From Neonectria sp. B-13 (lineage: Eukaryota > Ascomycota > Sordariomycetes > Hypocreales > Nectriaceae): a stretch of 64,000 bases of DNA. The DNA is taken from NCBI GenBank assembly GCA_002682825.1, contig NOKP01000030.1, positions 195,924 through 259,923 of the forward strand, written 5' to 3'. The notes below the pieces were generated by a model that was not told the origin of the DNA, did not search any database, and worked only from the letters and a program-made list of their open reading frames with translations. Both the position numbers and the translations under genes were made by a program. Positions 42,951 through 54,921 of the stretch are shown here, in pieces; the stretch's first letter is position 1, and every line of letters starts with the position of its first letter.

Positions 42951-44549
42951 GCTTACGAACCAACTATCATGACGGATGCATGGAAACATTTAATTGGCGA
43001 CATTTACTATTGAATAGACAAAGGGGGACCTAAGGGGGTGATCTGTACATAATTCGATGATACATATCTACTTTTCTCGGAACCGGATTTCTCAATCTGG
43101 ATTAGCAATACACCTGAGTTATTTTTACCAAACTTTCTGTTCCATTCCCAACATCATTTACGTGAAACGATGAAAGTTAAGAGCCAACCAATATCTCGTA
43201 TCATGGCCTAGTCGCCTCTCTGGTATGTGATCAGTGAGAGTTGTGGAGCTTAACGCTGAGAGTGGATGGAGTGCGGTTGTAACCAAGCTCCGACGAAGTC
43301 AACATAAAATGATCCATGGATCTTCACAAAGAAACGGATGAACAACGTTCGAAGCTAGCAAATAATCTGAGCCGGACCTCTTACCCTTGCCCGGAGTTCA
43401 TGGTTCAAACCTACAAGGTGTTCTTTATGATCACTATGACACAAGGAATTGGCCACAATTTCAGCACAGTGTTCCTACAACCGGCGCCCTTTTCCATCCT
43501 AGCAATCCAGTCCTACGATGATTGCCCGAGATCGACGGTCAGTAGACCAGATATCCCCGCATCGGGCAGAAGAAGCTGAAAACGCCAGGTGAGACGGTAA
43601 CGTCGGCCAAAGCTTATAACTTCACTAGTGACAAGGTTGATGCTTATATCGTAAACTGCGGTACGGCGCATTTCTTTATCTCATCTACTTATCTATAGTA
43701 CTGACCGTCCCACCTACAATACAGTGTGTTAGAGGTATGTATCTAGGCTAGTTGAGATACCCTTTATCTTATTGGGGTAATATTCCCCATCGTCGATATT
43801 CCACTAGAACTCTAGATTGTCACTCGGCCTAGCCGCTGTCAGCATAAAATGATGTTTACAGCAGTCTAGGACATAGTGGGTGGTGATAAACTGACAGGAG
43901 AGGTAAATTCTCTTGGCGTTTGACCAAGGCTTTCTAGAGGCTCGGTCGTTCGGAAGCATTTGCGAGACTACGCAGAGGTTAATGTGGTGATGTTGCTCCA
44001 GTTTCTATTATCAGCTACGTAGTGAAGAGCTGGCGATGACCCTTAAACTTTCAGATGTTTCAATCGACCAGTATGGTCCAGTCGCCAAGTTATGGCCTGA
44101 GCAGATATCCATGAATAGAAATCGATAGTGAGAATCAGGTAGGTGGAAAGAGAAATAAAGACCTCTTCCAAAAGGCATTCTCTATTCATCAAGAATTGCT
44201 GTTGAGTTTAATCAACATGTCTCGGATGACGCAGATGTCAAACACTCCCTCAGGCGGCGCAAAAGCGGCCATTTCTCCCTTTACGATCCGTGTGAGATAT
44301 GGTAAGTCGGTCTTGCTACCGCCGTCCATCCCGCAGTTTCCATAATCTTGGTATGCCTTATTTCGAGCAACATTCTAAACAGCTTTCACGTAGGCCAAAC
44401 CGCTCATGATATAGTCCTCGAAGCCACCGAGATAGTTAAGGCCCTTCGGCTTAAGGTCGAGGATCACTTGATACAGGTAAGCGACATGATGATGATGGTG
44501 ATGTTGTGTTTGTCTTGCATTGTTCTGCCGTTCGTGACTGCCCAGCCTC
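42951..44549. other. Gene-poor stretch before the NACHT-WD40 remnant
   Basis: No intact gene is supported. A plus-strand frame at 43316-43579 (87 codons) has protein-like stretches (GHNFSTVFLQPAPFSILAI) but no recognised family. A frame fragment at about 44384-44480 could be an upstream piece of the NLR remnant. Confidence 0.35.
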
Positions 44550-47465
44550 ATGCAGGTTTGTCTGTGGCTTGAGAAATTCACTCATGCGCCGTTGGCGCGT
44601 ATAGATAGTCCTGTTGTTCTCCCCGAAATCGGCGTTCTGTCCCGACTTTCAAATAAGTTGGCGGATGATCCCAAGTCCACTGCGAGGCTTGTCGGTATGC
44701 GCGGCTGCTTACTCAATATCCAGCACGATACGGTTTATTTCATCCACCACTCCGCGCGGGACTTTCTCATGCAGGAGCTGAACTGGTTCACCACAGGGGG
44801 AAATTTTGTTGACATTGAAGGAGATGGTTACTTTTGGAAAGAGAGTTCTAACAGTCTCCACGAGATCCACACGACGCTTGTCGAAAGATCGCTTGAGATG
44901 ATGTTGTCGTCCAAGCTACGACGGGATATCCACAACTTGGGTGTACCCGGAGCCTCCATCGACAATGACAAACAGCCTAATCCGGATCTTTTAGCGACTA
45001 TTCGGTATCTATGTCTCTGTCTCTACTGGGCTGATCACTGAGAGGAAGCTTGGGAGAAGGGCAAGAACATTCAACATGCGCCACGATGGGTTAAAAGTGG
45101 GAATGGAACCAGCCAAAGAGACTCCTACATGAGGATGGCGCAAGGGGTCTGTTTTGACGCGACATAGTCTCCTTTGGCTGAAAGCTTTGAGCCTCATTGG
45201 AAATCTATCGGCTGGAGTGGTGGTATCTTCTCCACCAATTAATTACCATCATCAATCATTGAGCATGTCAAATTCACATTCTTGGAGCACCAGCTCACGA
45301 CCATCGCAATCGAGTATCATGAATCCGAATCTAACAAGAAACTGCATCTATCACCTGACTGGCCCCACTAAAGAACTGTACAGACTCTCACGAGGATGGC
45401 AGCCCCTATCTTTATCGTGGCTTCCACAGTAGGTCGTTTCCTGGCTGATCGCAGATTCGGACGTCCCGGTGAGTACTAGACGAGGTACTGGCCTTTTTAT
45501 CAAGTCATCGAGATGAGAAATCAGATGCTATTCTTATTGGACTATCTGTTGATCAACAAGGGAATGCTCTTGGACTTTTTGTCTAGTTGTCGGCCCGGTA
45601 TTGCTTCTCTAAAGCCCTCTCTCAAGAAGTACCTTCGGCCAAGTCCTTGGCGTTCCAGAGGGCCTTGTGGAAAACCAGATGTCGATGCTTTGTTCTGTAC
45701 TCAGTGTCCCCGTGAGCTGAGGTCCCTGTTCGAGTGCTCCGTCCGTCTCTCGTGATTTTCTTATGGCCCCCGGGAAACATGGAGCGCATCCGTTTTGGGT
45801 AGAGAAGAAAAGTATTTCATGCCCAGATGGCTACAAACTGCCTGAAAGTCATGACCGGACACCTAAGAAATGATCTTTGCGAGATCAAAGACCCGGAAAA
45901 AGTCGCTCCTCGATCGACTTTAAGAAACTAAAGTCCCGTCCCCCAGCAGGGGCAATGCTTGCCTTTATTGGAAACATCACGTACAACACGCGGGCATCGC
46001 AATCAAAGATGATCATCACGTCCACAGCTTTCTGTCGTCCATTTACTCAAGTGGGTTGAAGCATTGAGCCTTATGAGAAGAATCTCGGAAATCCTCAAGA
46101 CAGTCAAGATCTTGCAGTCAGTCCTTTGTGTATGTGTTTCACTGAACATATGTTGATATCATGTGCTAATTAAGTCGCAGCCTGTCCAGAGTACATTACT
46201 CGCCGGCTTTATGCAAGACGCTGTAGTATTGACCCTCATCAATATCTCAATCATCGAATCGACACCTCTTCAGATCTACCTCTTAGTCCTTGAATTCGCA
46301 CGACAGAAGAGTGTGATAAGACAGGCATTGCAGCATCAAATAGCTGCCTGGATATGTTCTGCCATAGAGACGGATGAAGATTAGGGATCCTTGTTTATGT
46401 TGCAAGGCCACACTGATCTAGTGATATCGGTGGCATTCTCACCCAACGCTCGCTTCGTGGCCTCGGGCTCGGGAGATGAGACCCTACGGAATTGGAGCGT
46501 TGATCGTACCGATTGCGAATGCGCGCAGGAGATGAAGAGCCACGGGGGCTAGTTGTTGTAGACATTGGTTGACATCGACTGCATTCTCACCCGACTCGAC
46601 GATAATCGCTTCTGTCTTGGACGACAAGACTATCTACCTTTGGAGGCTTGACCGCGCCTGGTGCAGTGAGCTACCGGGGCATACGAAGCCCGTGCTGTTC
46701 TCGCCCAACTCCCCTCCTCTAGCTTCAGGGTCGAGTGATGAGATCGTACGGCTGTGGCGAGTTGACACTGGCGATTGCATCGAAGTATTCAAGGGCCACG
46801 GGAACTCTGTGACCTCGGTTACCTTCTCGCCTGACTCAAAAGTTATGGCATCAGCTTCTGGCCACGAGAGGATACGCCTCTGGCAAGTAGATGGCAGCGA
46901 TAGTTCCCGGCTAAAAGTCACGGCGATTGGGTAACGTCGGTCGCTTTTTCCGAAACAACAGTCTCATAGCCTCGACTTCTCGCGATAACACTGCACGGCT
47001 TTGGCGGGCGCGCACCGGTGAATTTCTGCAATAATTGAAAGGCCATGGGGACGGGGTGCAGTTAGTCTCATTCTCGCTCCTTGTGGCGTCGGTGCCGGTG
47101 TCGGGAGACAAGACTGTGAGGCTTTGGAGGACCAATACTGGAGAGTGCACACAGATGGTACAACTCGACGTTCTGTCGTCTCGTCTTTAATTTGAGGTCA
47201 GTGGTGAACGTCTGCTTACTGGCATCGGCGCGATCTCCATCGCTAGCAGTGCTTTCCCCAGTATCGATGGAGCGATTGCGGACTGTCGCTCCGGGTATGG
47301 GATTAGCGAAGATGGCTGCTAGATTAAATGGGAGGAAGCAGGTTACCATGGCTGCCAAGGTTACGTCGTCCGGTCTGCTCGGCCGAGTCTAGATCTACGA
47401 TTACGTCCGGGTGCAGTTCAGGCAGAGTGGTTACGATGAGACTCGCAAGGAGCTACTCGGCTGAG
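44550..47465 (+). pseudogene. NACHT-WD40 (HET-E/NWD-type NLR) pseudogene, rearranged
   Basis: Remnant of a fungal NOD-like receptor of the vegetative-incompatibility type. 44550-45041 encodes the segment that normally follows NACHT (LPEIGVLSRLSNKLADD, VYFIHHSARDFLMQEL, SSKLRRDIHNLGVPG, CLCLYWADH). 45154-45230 gives LLWLKALSLIGNLSAGV. About 45265-45475 gives pieces usually found before these (FLEHQLTTIAIEYHES, LTRMAAPIFIVASTVGRFL). 46163-46384 gives STPLQIYLLVLEFARQKSV, the WD40 linker. From 46396 at least five WD40 blades follow in several frames (ISVAFSPNARFVASGSGDE, VTSVTFSPDSKVMASASGH, DNTARLWRARTGE, GDKTVRLWRTNTGE), and tail pieces run to about 47465. No P-loop (Walker A) is found. Multiple stops and frameshifts make it non-functional. 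Confidence 0.78.
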
Positions 47466-50142
47466 GTGGCTGTTGGGATTATAAGCACCACGATGTAGAT
47501 ATCCGTCGTAAGGTTTCGTACATAAAAGCGAGTGGAATTGAGAGAGCCACCTTTGGAAATGATATTTTCAGAGTCATGGAAGCTTCACATTTACTACAAC
47601 GCCCGCTCGCGTCACAGTGGTGGGGTTGGAGATACTTGGACCGAGTAGCCGGTTCCAAGTCGGTCAGAGGTACCGATGCTGCAATTTCTGCAATTTCTGG
47701 AGAACAGAAGTAAGCCTGTTACTGAGTCCATGAGCCGAACGTCAATGGTGACCCATGGCAGTGATCCTCCCTCTGAGTAGCTTAGGCGGATACGTTGAAC
47801 GAATGAAGATGCATATATCCACGGAAGTCCCCAAAGTAATGCATGCACCGTTGTTGCCCACAATTCCCGTCCAAAATCAGTGGGGGTTTTACACAGACTA
47901 GCGTCGAAATAGGGGTCTGGGTCAACACCATCGAGATGATGATCACCTTGGTGGCTTAGCAGTTCATTGCAGTCTTTTACCACTATCGCACGGGGCTAAA
48001 ATTGATGTCACTGGCGCACACACACTAATATCCTGGCTGGCAACCGGATTTGATCTTTGAACTCTGAGTACGCGCACCATCCGTACGAATACGTGCGAAG
48101 GGCGTCGTACAGACCTACGGTATCCCCTTGAAAGAAGCCAAGACTCTGCCAAGACGCAGCGTCCAAGGAAAACCAGGCACTGCCCCGGGCAGGAAATACG
48201 ACGCCACTCTTGGCCGAGACCCAAGAGCAATTACCTGCGCATGCTTGTGCTCCGGACGAATAGTCTACTGATGGGTGCTAAGATCCTCAACGCGAAAGGT
48301 TTCTGGCGAGTCGCAGTCGCAGTTGCAGTCGCACACCCACGTTTCGGAAGAATAAGGTAATATTTAAGCATATCAGGGGCCCCTTTGTCACGCATTCTTC
48401 CCCGTGGCACTTGTGAAGTTGTGCCCGCAGTGGTGTCGTGCTGTCACTGGTCGGGTGCGTTTCGGCGTGTCGCGGACTGAAGCCACTCGCGTCTCTGTTT
48501 TTGGTCCACGAGATGGAGGTCCCAGGGATGTCCAGGGGAAGAGACCAGGGCCCAAGGGGTCTTGCAGGGGGCTCTAGGGGTACAATTAAAGTTAGGTTTA
48601 GCGCCCTTGCTTCCGGGGGAGCGTAAATGAGATAAAGATGCGGACCATCCATCCATTCGACGTGGGCCTCGTCCGGAATCTTCGGGCAACATTATACTGT
48701 ATTTACTGTAGATCCAGTACCTGACTGCGCCTCGCCGATCAAGCCGGTCTCCATCTCGTACTTGATGACCCAGTGCTTGGCAAGGGGGTAAAACAAGCCA
48801 GGGTTATCAACCTCATCTCATGCCCTCATTCCAAGTCCCTGCAGGCCAGCCTCACTATCTTTCAGCACCGTTACGGGGGCATTCGTGCAGCTCTTCATCT
48901 TGAGGGAAGCCACAAAGTAGCAGATATACGGATTTTAGACTCAAAGACAAACAAAACCATCCCTTTCCGTCTCCAATTGTCCAGGCTGTGCCCTCGGCTC
49001 CTAGCGGGACAGGGTGCGTTAACGGGCTAGTGCATCCCCACATCTCCGTCCTCACCATTGCATTGTCCCCCTGACTCCGGGACTCTCCCTTACATCTAAT
49101 TATCTATCTCCCTGACATGCTCCCTTCATACGGACTACATGCACATCTGGGAATACAGAAGCTAAATGAAGACGAACAAGGCCTGGATGCACACGTAACC
49201 CACCCTTTCCCGCCTCCCGGAGCACCCGGTGGCCCGGACGATACCCCTCCCGGGTCTTTTCCCCTCCGACTTCCTCCTGTATCATAGCATAGCACGTGGT
49301 CTGTTTCTTGTCCCGCCCTCCGCGTTTCGGCATGAGCCCGGTGATGATCATGCATTGTTGCAGTTCCAGTTCCAACTACCAATACTCCGCGGATAACTCC
49401 TTACCTGCCCCATGACCGCAAACCAATTTCCCCAGGCCGCCAAGCTGTTAATCAATTACGTGGCTTCGCCCGTCGCTTGTCTCCCGTCGCTCGTCGCCAA
49501 GACTTGCTCATGTCTTGGCCCCTGCTTCGCCCACCAGCCAGTGACCGGCCACCGCTTTAGCTGTCCCTGCTAGTCATTGTACACGCGCTCTCTCATGTCT
49601 TGGCCTCCGTCAACCATCGCTGTGCTGCGCTTCGCTGCGGGCCATAGGCCTACCGTCGCCGTCGGCTTCATGCCAATTGCTGGCTCAGACTGCCAAGCGC
49701 CTGCCAAGCAATTGGACTGGCGATGCACTGCCCCGATGCCCAGGAGCTTGGCTCGTACCAAGAAGCAGTTTACTGGCGAGCGCGTCGTTGACTTTGTTTG
49801 GCCAAGCCTTTGCACACTTGTTGAAAGACCCGGGGCTCCGTCCCACTTTCTTTGATGTCTCCTGCTGGTGACCTCGAGGCTTCGACTTCTGCTTCTGTCT
49901 TCCTTCGCCTCGTCTTACCCATCGCCTTCTCCATGATTTTGTGAATTCGTCGTCGGCTGAGATTTGAACCGATACTTTTACTTCCTTTCTCGTCTTGGTC
50001 TCATGGGGGCGGTCCTGTTTAGTTGTTCTTAATTCATTCTCTCATTCACCCAGTTCCGCTCACCGAGCCCCTCGCCTTCGCCGCACCACGAGCACAGTCG
50101 TTTTTCAGTCCAGTCCTTCATTTGTTCTTTCTCAGCTCCAAC
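47466..50142. other. Long gene-free region upstream of the GH76 gene
   Basis: About 2.7 kb without a supported gene. It contains a short repeat of gtcgcagt words near 48308-48330. From about 49440 the sequence becomes C/T-rich, as expected for the promoter and leader of the mannanase gene. Confidence 0.4.
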
Positions 50143-51773
50143 ATGCGTTCGCCCAGTTCGGCCCTCGTGGCCCAGGCTGGACTCTTATGGGGAGGGCTTT
50201 TCGTGCAGTCCGTCGAAGCCCAGTATTACAAGATCAGCACCAAAGGTACACCCATCATCGGCTAGACTTACCATTAGCTGGCACGCATGCTCACTCTTTT
50301 AGATGAAATTCGAGACTCAGCTCGAACCCTCGCCTACGATCTCATGCTTCAATACGATGGAAACCAAACTGGCATGATTCCCGGCATTCTACCTGGGCCG
50401 CCCACCGAGTACAAGGGCGACTACTACTGGTGGGAAGGTGGAGCGATGATGGGAACTTACGTCGGTGCGTCACCGTCAAGCATGGCTGCTTTCATTTGAA
50501 GGACTGACCACTAAATGGGAACAGACTATTGGAAGTTGACGGGAGATACGAGCTACAACGATGTCATTATGGAAGGCATGCTGCACCAAACCGGCGAGAA
50601 CGCCGACTACATGCCTCTCAACCACACAGCATCCCTAGGAAACGACGATCAAGGCTTCTGGGGCATGTCAGCCATGCTCGCCGCCGAAAACAAGTTCCCC
50701 AACCCTCCAGACGACAAGCCCCAGTGGCTGGCACTGGCACAAGGTGTCTGGACGACCCAGGCGGGACCGACAAGACACGACAAGACGTGCGACGGAGGTT
50801 TAAGGTGGCAGGTTCCATTTTCTAACGCTGGATACAACTACAAGAACAGTGGGTTTTCTTGGTTCCGTGGAGGAGGATGCGGCTAACTTATCTTGCAGCC
50901 ATTGCCAATGGCTGTTTCTTCAACCTGGGTGCTCGCCTGGCTAGGTACACCGGGAACTCAACATACGCGGACTGGGCCGAGGAGACTTGGGATTGGCTTT
51001 GGAAGGTCAACTACATTGACCACGATACTTGGCAGGTCTACGACGGCGGCCACGTGGAGCACAACTGCACCGACATCAACAAGGCCACCTTCTCCTACAA
51101 TGCGGCCATCCTGCTCCACGGCTCGGCCTTCATGTACAACTACGTCAGTTCAGCTCCGCCCTCAAGGTATTGAGATCGACTAACATCTTTCCAGACCGAT
51201 GGCTCCGAAGTGTGGGGAAAGCGCGTCGATAAGCTCCTTGAATCCTTGCTCAAGAACTTCTTCCCCAAGGACATCGCCTACGAGGTCCCCTGCGAAGGCC
51301 GCCAGGGCGCGTGCTCAACCGACATGCTTTCGTTCAAGGGATACGTCCACCGGTGGCTAGCTGTCGTAACACAGGTTGCCCCCTTGACCAAAGACAAGAT
51401 CCTCCCTGTTCTCGAGAAGTCCGCTCAGGCCGCCGTCAACCAATGCACCGGTGGCGAGTCCGGTCGCGTGTGTGGGTTCTACTGGGGCTCGGGCAAGTTC
51501 GTTGACCCGGCCGTGGACGAAACCAGCGGCGCGGGCGAGCAGATGAGCGTGCTGGCGGCCGTGTCCAGTCTGCTGATTGAAGACGCGGCGCCGCCTGTGA
51601 CGAACAAGACGGGAGGCATCTCCAAGGGTGACCCGAACGCCGGAAAGAACAGTCACGATATACCCGAGCCGCGTCCCATTACCGCAGGAGACAGGGCTGG
51701 AGCGGCTATCCTGACCATCCTGATTCTCGGCGGTGCGGTTGGTGCCTTTGCATGGATGACCGGGTTCGACTAA
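50143..51773 (+). CDS. GH76 mannan endo-1,6-alpha-mannosidase, Dcw1/Dfg5-like
   Basis: Cell-wall enzyme thought to cross-link GPI-anchored proteins into the wall by acting on the alpha-1,6-mannose of the GPI core. Exons 50143-50245, 50303-50464, 50525-50848, 50899-51143 and 51195-51773 give 470 residues. The signal peptide is [13 protein letters not shown] near residues 13-25. Family landmarks: [19 protein letters not shown], then [14 protein letters not shown] with the catalytic Asp129-Asp130, [17 protein letters not shown], and [18 protein letters not shown]. The C-terminus after a Ser/Pro/Lys linker is a hydrophobic segment ([21 protein letters not shown]) followed by TGFD, suiting a GPI signal or membrane anchor. 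Four GT-AG introns of 50-60 bp keep frame. Intact, single-copy type gene. Confidence 0.93.
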
Positions 51774-52342
51774 GCAAATGTTGGCGTCTGGTTGGGATTT
51801 ATTGATGGGGTTAGAATGGCGTTTAACACAGCGGAATTGGATCGACACACTGCGACCATGGGGGATCTGCAGTCCCAAATTTGTTTCTGGCTTGTTTTAT
51901 AACCACAGCGGGATGGATACCCAGTGGGCTGTACAAAAGAATCACAAATATCTCAGAGAATTACAGTCTTACAAAGAGGTCTGCCAAGTGCAGAATCTCT
52001 AATGCAGGAACTCTCACTTATTTGTTTCACGAGGTAATACCTTCTCAAACCCCTGATGTCGTGACCGATTCTTTCTAAACACCCCTCAGTGGCTCCTCAA
52101 ACATCAGGTTTTTGTCTCGCAATTTGTTTGAACTCTCACTTCACCATTTTCCCGTTACTCCATCCATATTTTCACAAAATAGGCATTGTATCCCGTTCTA
52201 TAGTCTCAATCTTTACCTTTTGAACGTTTGCAGACTCAGTTCTGCCCAGGTTCTGCAACTGGAGCTGAGTTTGGACTATTAAAGCGGTCGATTAGTGCTC
52301 CGACCTTTCGTGCAGACTTAAGATTTCACGGGTATCACGTAC
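51774..52342. other. Convergent 3' flanks
   Basis: Between the ends of the mannanase (plus) and the arrestin-like gene (minus). No gene or repeat is supported. Confidence 0.45.
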
Positions 52343-53626
52343 CTATGACCAAAACGTTGTCGCGGCATCAAAGCCAGGGAGTTCATCGTCTGCCGCCTGC
52401 CCCTCATTTGACACAGGGGGCTCATTTGATGTGTCAACCGCAACCTGAAGCGGCACAACTAGGTCGACCGTTACATTGCCAATACTCAAACTTAGGTGCA
52501 CGCTGTAAGTTCGGGAGATGAGGCATGTATGAAAAGTCGGTAGGAAGGTGTTGTCAGACGTAGGTAGATCGAAAGGAAGATGTAAAGTCGTTGTATGGAA
52601 TATGGGTGAGGCTCTTGTTTTCTTCGAATGATCATGAGATCGGAGGTCGACGTGCTGTGTCCATGGCTCGCTGTGGTCAAACTTCGTACGGAGGCGAATA
52701 GTGTGTGAGTAGGCCCTCTGTCCATCACCTACATTGGGTAACCTTTCAACTAGCTGAGTACTGTACCATGTATTTGCCTTAATACTCATAGATACAGAGT
52801 TGATAATGGGCGGAACAACATGGATAGCGGATGGCTCAAAGGTCAAGCTGACCTGAACTGATGATTCGTTCAATCTGCGTCCGATCGCATCGAGGCGAAC
52901 CACCGTAGCCTGGGTTGCCACGGCTTTGATCTGTCCAAGAACTTGAGAAGATAGCCTTTTGCGGATTGACTTGCTGTTTTCGAGTGTGTATAGCTTGTCA
53001 AAGTTGGTGATGCTTAGGGGTGGATCCTCAGGACCTGACGTGAGAAGCCTCACCATCTTGCTAGTTTCCAAGGCCTTGAATGCAGGGTTCCCGGATGTGG
53101 ATCTCTTAATTACGGTGGCCTTTATCGCGTATTCGATATTGACCATCTTGAATGACATGTCGTCTTTCTCCCAGCCTCCCATAGTCGGTGGCAAACGCGT
53201 GTGAAGTTCACGTACAGTATCCGACTCCACAGCGTGGGAGCAAGCAGCCAGGGTGAGATGTTTTGGGATGATGAACTTGAAAGGGATACTGAAAGTCTTG
53301 CCAGATTTGAAGACTTTGGGTGTATGATAGGCGGATGATGAGATAGGCATCTCCAAGTCGAGGAAATGATGGGTTGTTAAAGAGGCAACCGCTACATCAT
53401 GGTTCCACACCTTTGACTTTCCAGCGAAAACAATTTGGATGCTGTCAAAAGGAACATCCCTTGACGTGCTGATGACTAGGTCCCCGGAAACTAGGGAGCC
53501 AGTTCCATAAACCTTGGAGCTGTAGTGGTGGCGAAGAACGATTTCGAGCTCCTGGTTCCGCCATGAATTCGCAAAGTTCAATAAAGAATTCATCTTCTTG
53601 TGGAGGCTGTCTTTGTTGCGGTCCAC
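52343..53626 (-). CDS. Arrestin-like (alpha-arrestin N-domain) protein
   Basis: Single-exon gene of up to 427 residues; ATG at 53626 or the in-frame ATG at about 53593 (MNSLLNFANSW). The arrestin N-domain is visible from LEIVLRHHYSSKVYGTGSLVSGDLVI through SIQIVFAGKSKVW, with HFLDLEMPI and FSIPFKFIIPKHL in the usual positions. The C-terminal half (SVQVSLTFEPSAIHVVPP, TFLPTFHTCLISRTYSVHLSLSIG, VDLVVPLQVAVD) is the second beta-sandwich. Alpha-arrestins recruit Rsp5-type ubiquitin ligases to membrane transporters, but no PPxY motif is visible here, only an acidic DDELPGFD tail. Function therefore stays open. A paralogous C-terminus lies at the right window edge. Confidence 0.83.
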   Translation of the reverse strand: MDRNKDSLHKKMNSLLNFANSWRNQELEIVLRHHYSSKVYGTGSLVSGDLVISTSRDVPFDSIQIVFAGKSKVWNHDVAVASLTTHHFLDLEMPISSSAYHTPKVFKSGKTFSIPFKFIIPKHLTLAACSHAVESDTVRELHTRLPPTMGGWEKDDMSFKMVNIEYAIKATVIKRSTSGNPAFKALETSKMVRLLTSGPEDPPLSITNFDKLYTLENSKSIRKRLSSQVLGQIKAVATQATVVRLDAIGRRLNESSVQVSLTFEPSAIHVVPPIINSVSMSIKANTWYSTQLVERLPNVGDGQRAYSHTIRLRTKFDHSEPWTQHVDLRSHDHSKKTRASPIFHTTTLHLPFDLPTSDNTFLPTFHTCLISRTYSVHLSLSIGNVTVDLVVPLQVAVDTSNEPPVSNEGQAADDELPGFDAATTFWS

Positions 53627-54921
53627 CGTTCACCATTGGAGGAGGTCGAGTATGCATCGGGAAGACTGACTCTTGCAACCTGCCAAGGCTGGGTACTTTA
53701 ATTCTTTAGAGTACCTATGAAGCGAGAGCATGTTAACGAAGAGGGTTGACTCTCGTTGGATAACTGGGACCTGACTAATTATGGCGCCACTTATTGTGAA
53801 TCATCACGCCCTTCGTTGACGTGGTCAGCACTCAGCACCGAGTATCGGCAAGCGACATTCGTGTTCCATAACTCCGAGGGCGCCTATTTGCAACATATTC
53901 GGAGTGATCTAGAAGACCCACTTCGTAATACGTCGGAACTGGCGTCAAAAGGCGGGCCATTGTGCCCTGTATTGAACACATGGGCCTCGGGCACGCAACC
54001 ATCCATCTACGGCGCCGGATCCTTTCAATGAATCCTGCTGCTCCCTCGCCCGGCATCGTCCAGCGGATGCTTACAGAATTCGACCAAAAAACAAGTTAGT
54101 CATACTACGGCAACCAACTCCGACGCCCTTTGACATGCCCTAAGCCTAAGGCGGACTGGCCGTCAAAGTAAGGCGTGGCTAGTGCCATAATTGCAGATTG
54201 AGATGAGATATTGCATGGTGCACGTAATTAGTAATTGTCACGGGTTGGTCGGGTAAAGATGACACGACCTTCAACCAATGAGCAAATCCTCGCTGGACTA
54301 AGTCACTTCGGCAGAGTTCAGATACGCCTTTAGCCAGAATGGCAATGATGATATAGATCGCAATTTCAGCAGATAAAAATGTCGTCCTAGCTCTCATTCA
54401 CTTCAACTCCCGAAGTTCCACGCACTCCTTCTTACCGAACCGTCACAGCACGTTGCATATAAGCAAGACGCCTAGCTTGCTTTGACGGAGGATGGCTGCC
54501 ACCCGTCCATGAGACATCTTCGATAGGCCAACTCAACACACACCCATCCGTAGAGCCTCCTTCCCATACGCCTGCAGACACCCAAAATTCCGATGCAATC
54601 ATAGACCTCGATGCTAAGCTAGCTATGCTTACTGGTCAACCCGTATTACCACGATCATGACCCAGCGCTGGTGGAATGGAACAAGAGACTCTCTCAGTGG
54701 TCAAAGAAGCTGGCAGCAACATTTATGTACTACATAGATATTTTGTGTGTTCTGAGCATTAATTAGCCATGATTTGAAGAAAGAGCCCGGTATAGGCAAG
54801 CAATCATACGCTTTATTTTCCAGCCCAAATGTTAGCCCATGAAACAAGTAACATTCTTCACCAAGTCCCCAAGTCAGTCAGTTCCTTCTCAGCCCGATTG
54901 AACTGATATCAATCTTGCACT
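53627..54921. other. Intergenic between arrestin-like and DUF6594 genes
   Basis: About 1.3 kb without a supported gene. Plus and minus frames between 53756 and 54056 overlap completely and show no family. The left end is the promoter of the arrestin-like gene, the right end the 3' flank of the DUF6594 gene. Confidence 0.4.

Noticed and set aside
42309..42989. 226-codon minus-strand frame and 193-codon plus frame over the small secreted protein gene
   Set aside because: Both are shadows of the strongly biased secreted protein gene at 42486-42950, Gly/Ala- or Arg/His-rich without domains.
43316..43579. 87-codon plus-strand frame before the NLR remnant
   Set aside because: Some stretches look globular, but no family or supporting context was found.
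48287..48652. 121-codon minus-strand frame
   Set aside because: Contains a translated low-complexity repeat (gtcgcagt words) and no family similarity.
51919..51940. Word resembling a Fusarium mimp terminal repeat (cagtgggctgtacaaaaga)
   Set aside because: It departs from the mimp consensus at several positions and no inverted partner lies within a few hundred bases.
53756..54056. Overlapping frames on both strands next to the arrestin-like gene
   Set aside because: Mutually antisense, without domain similarity; the region is the arrestin-like gene's promoter.
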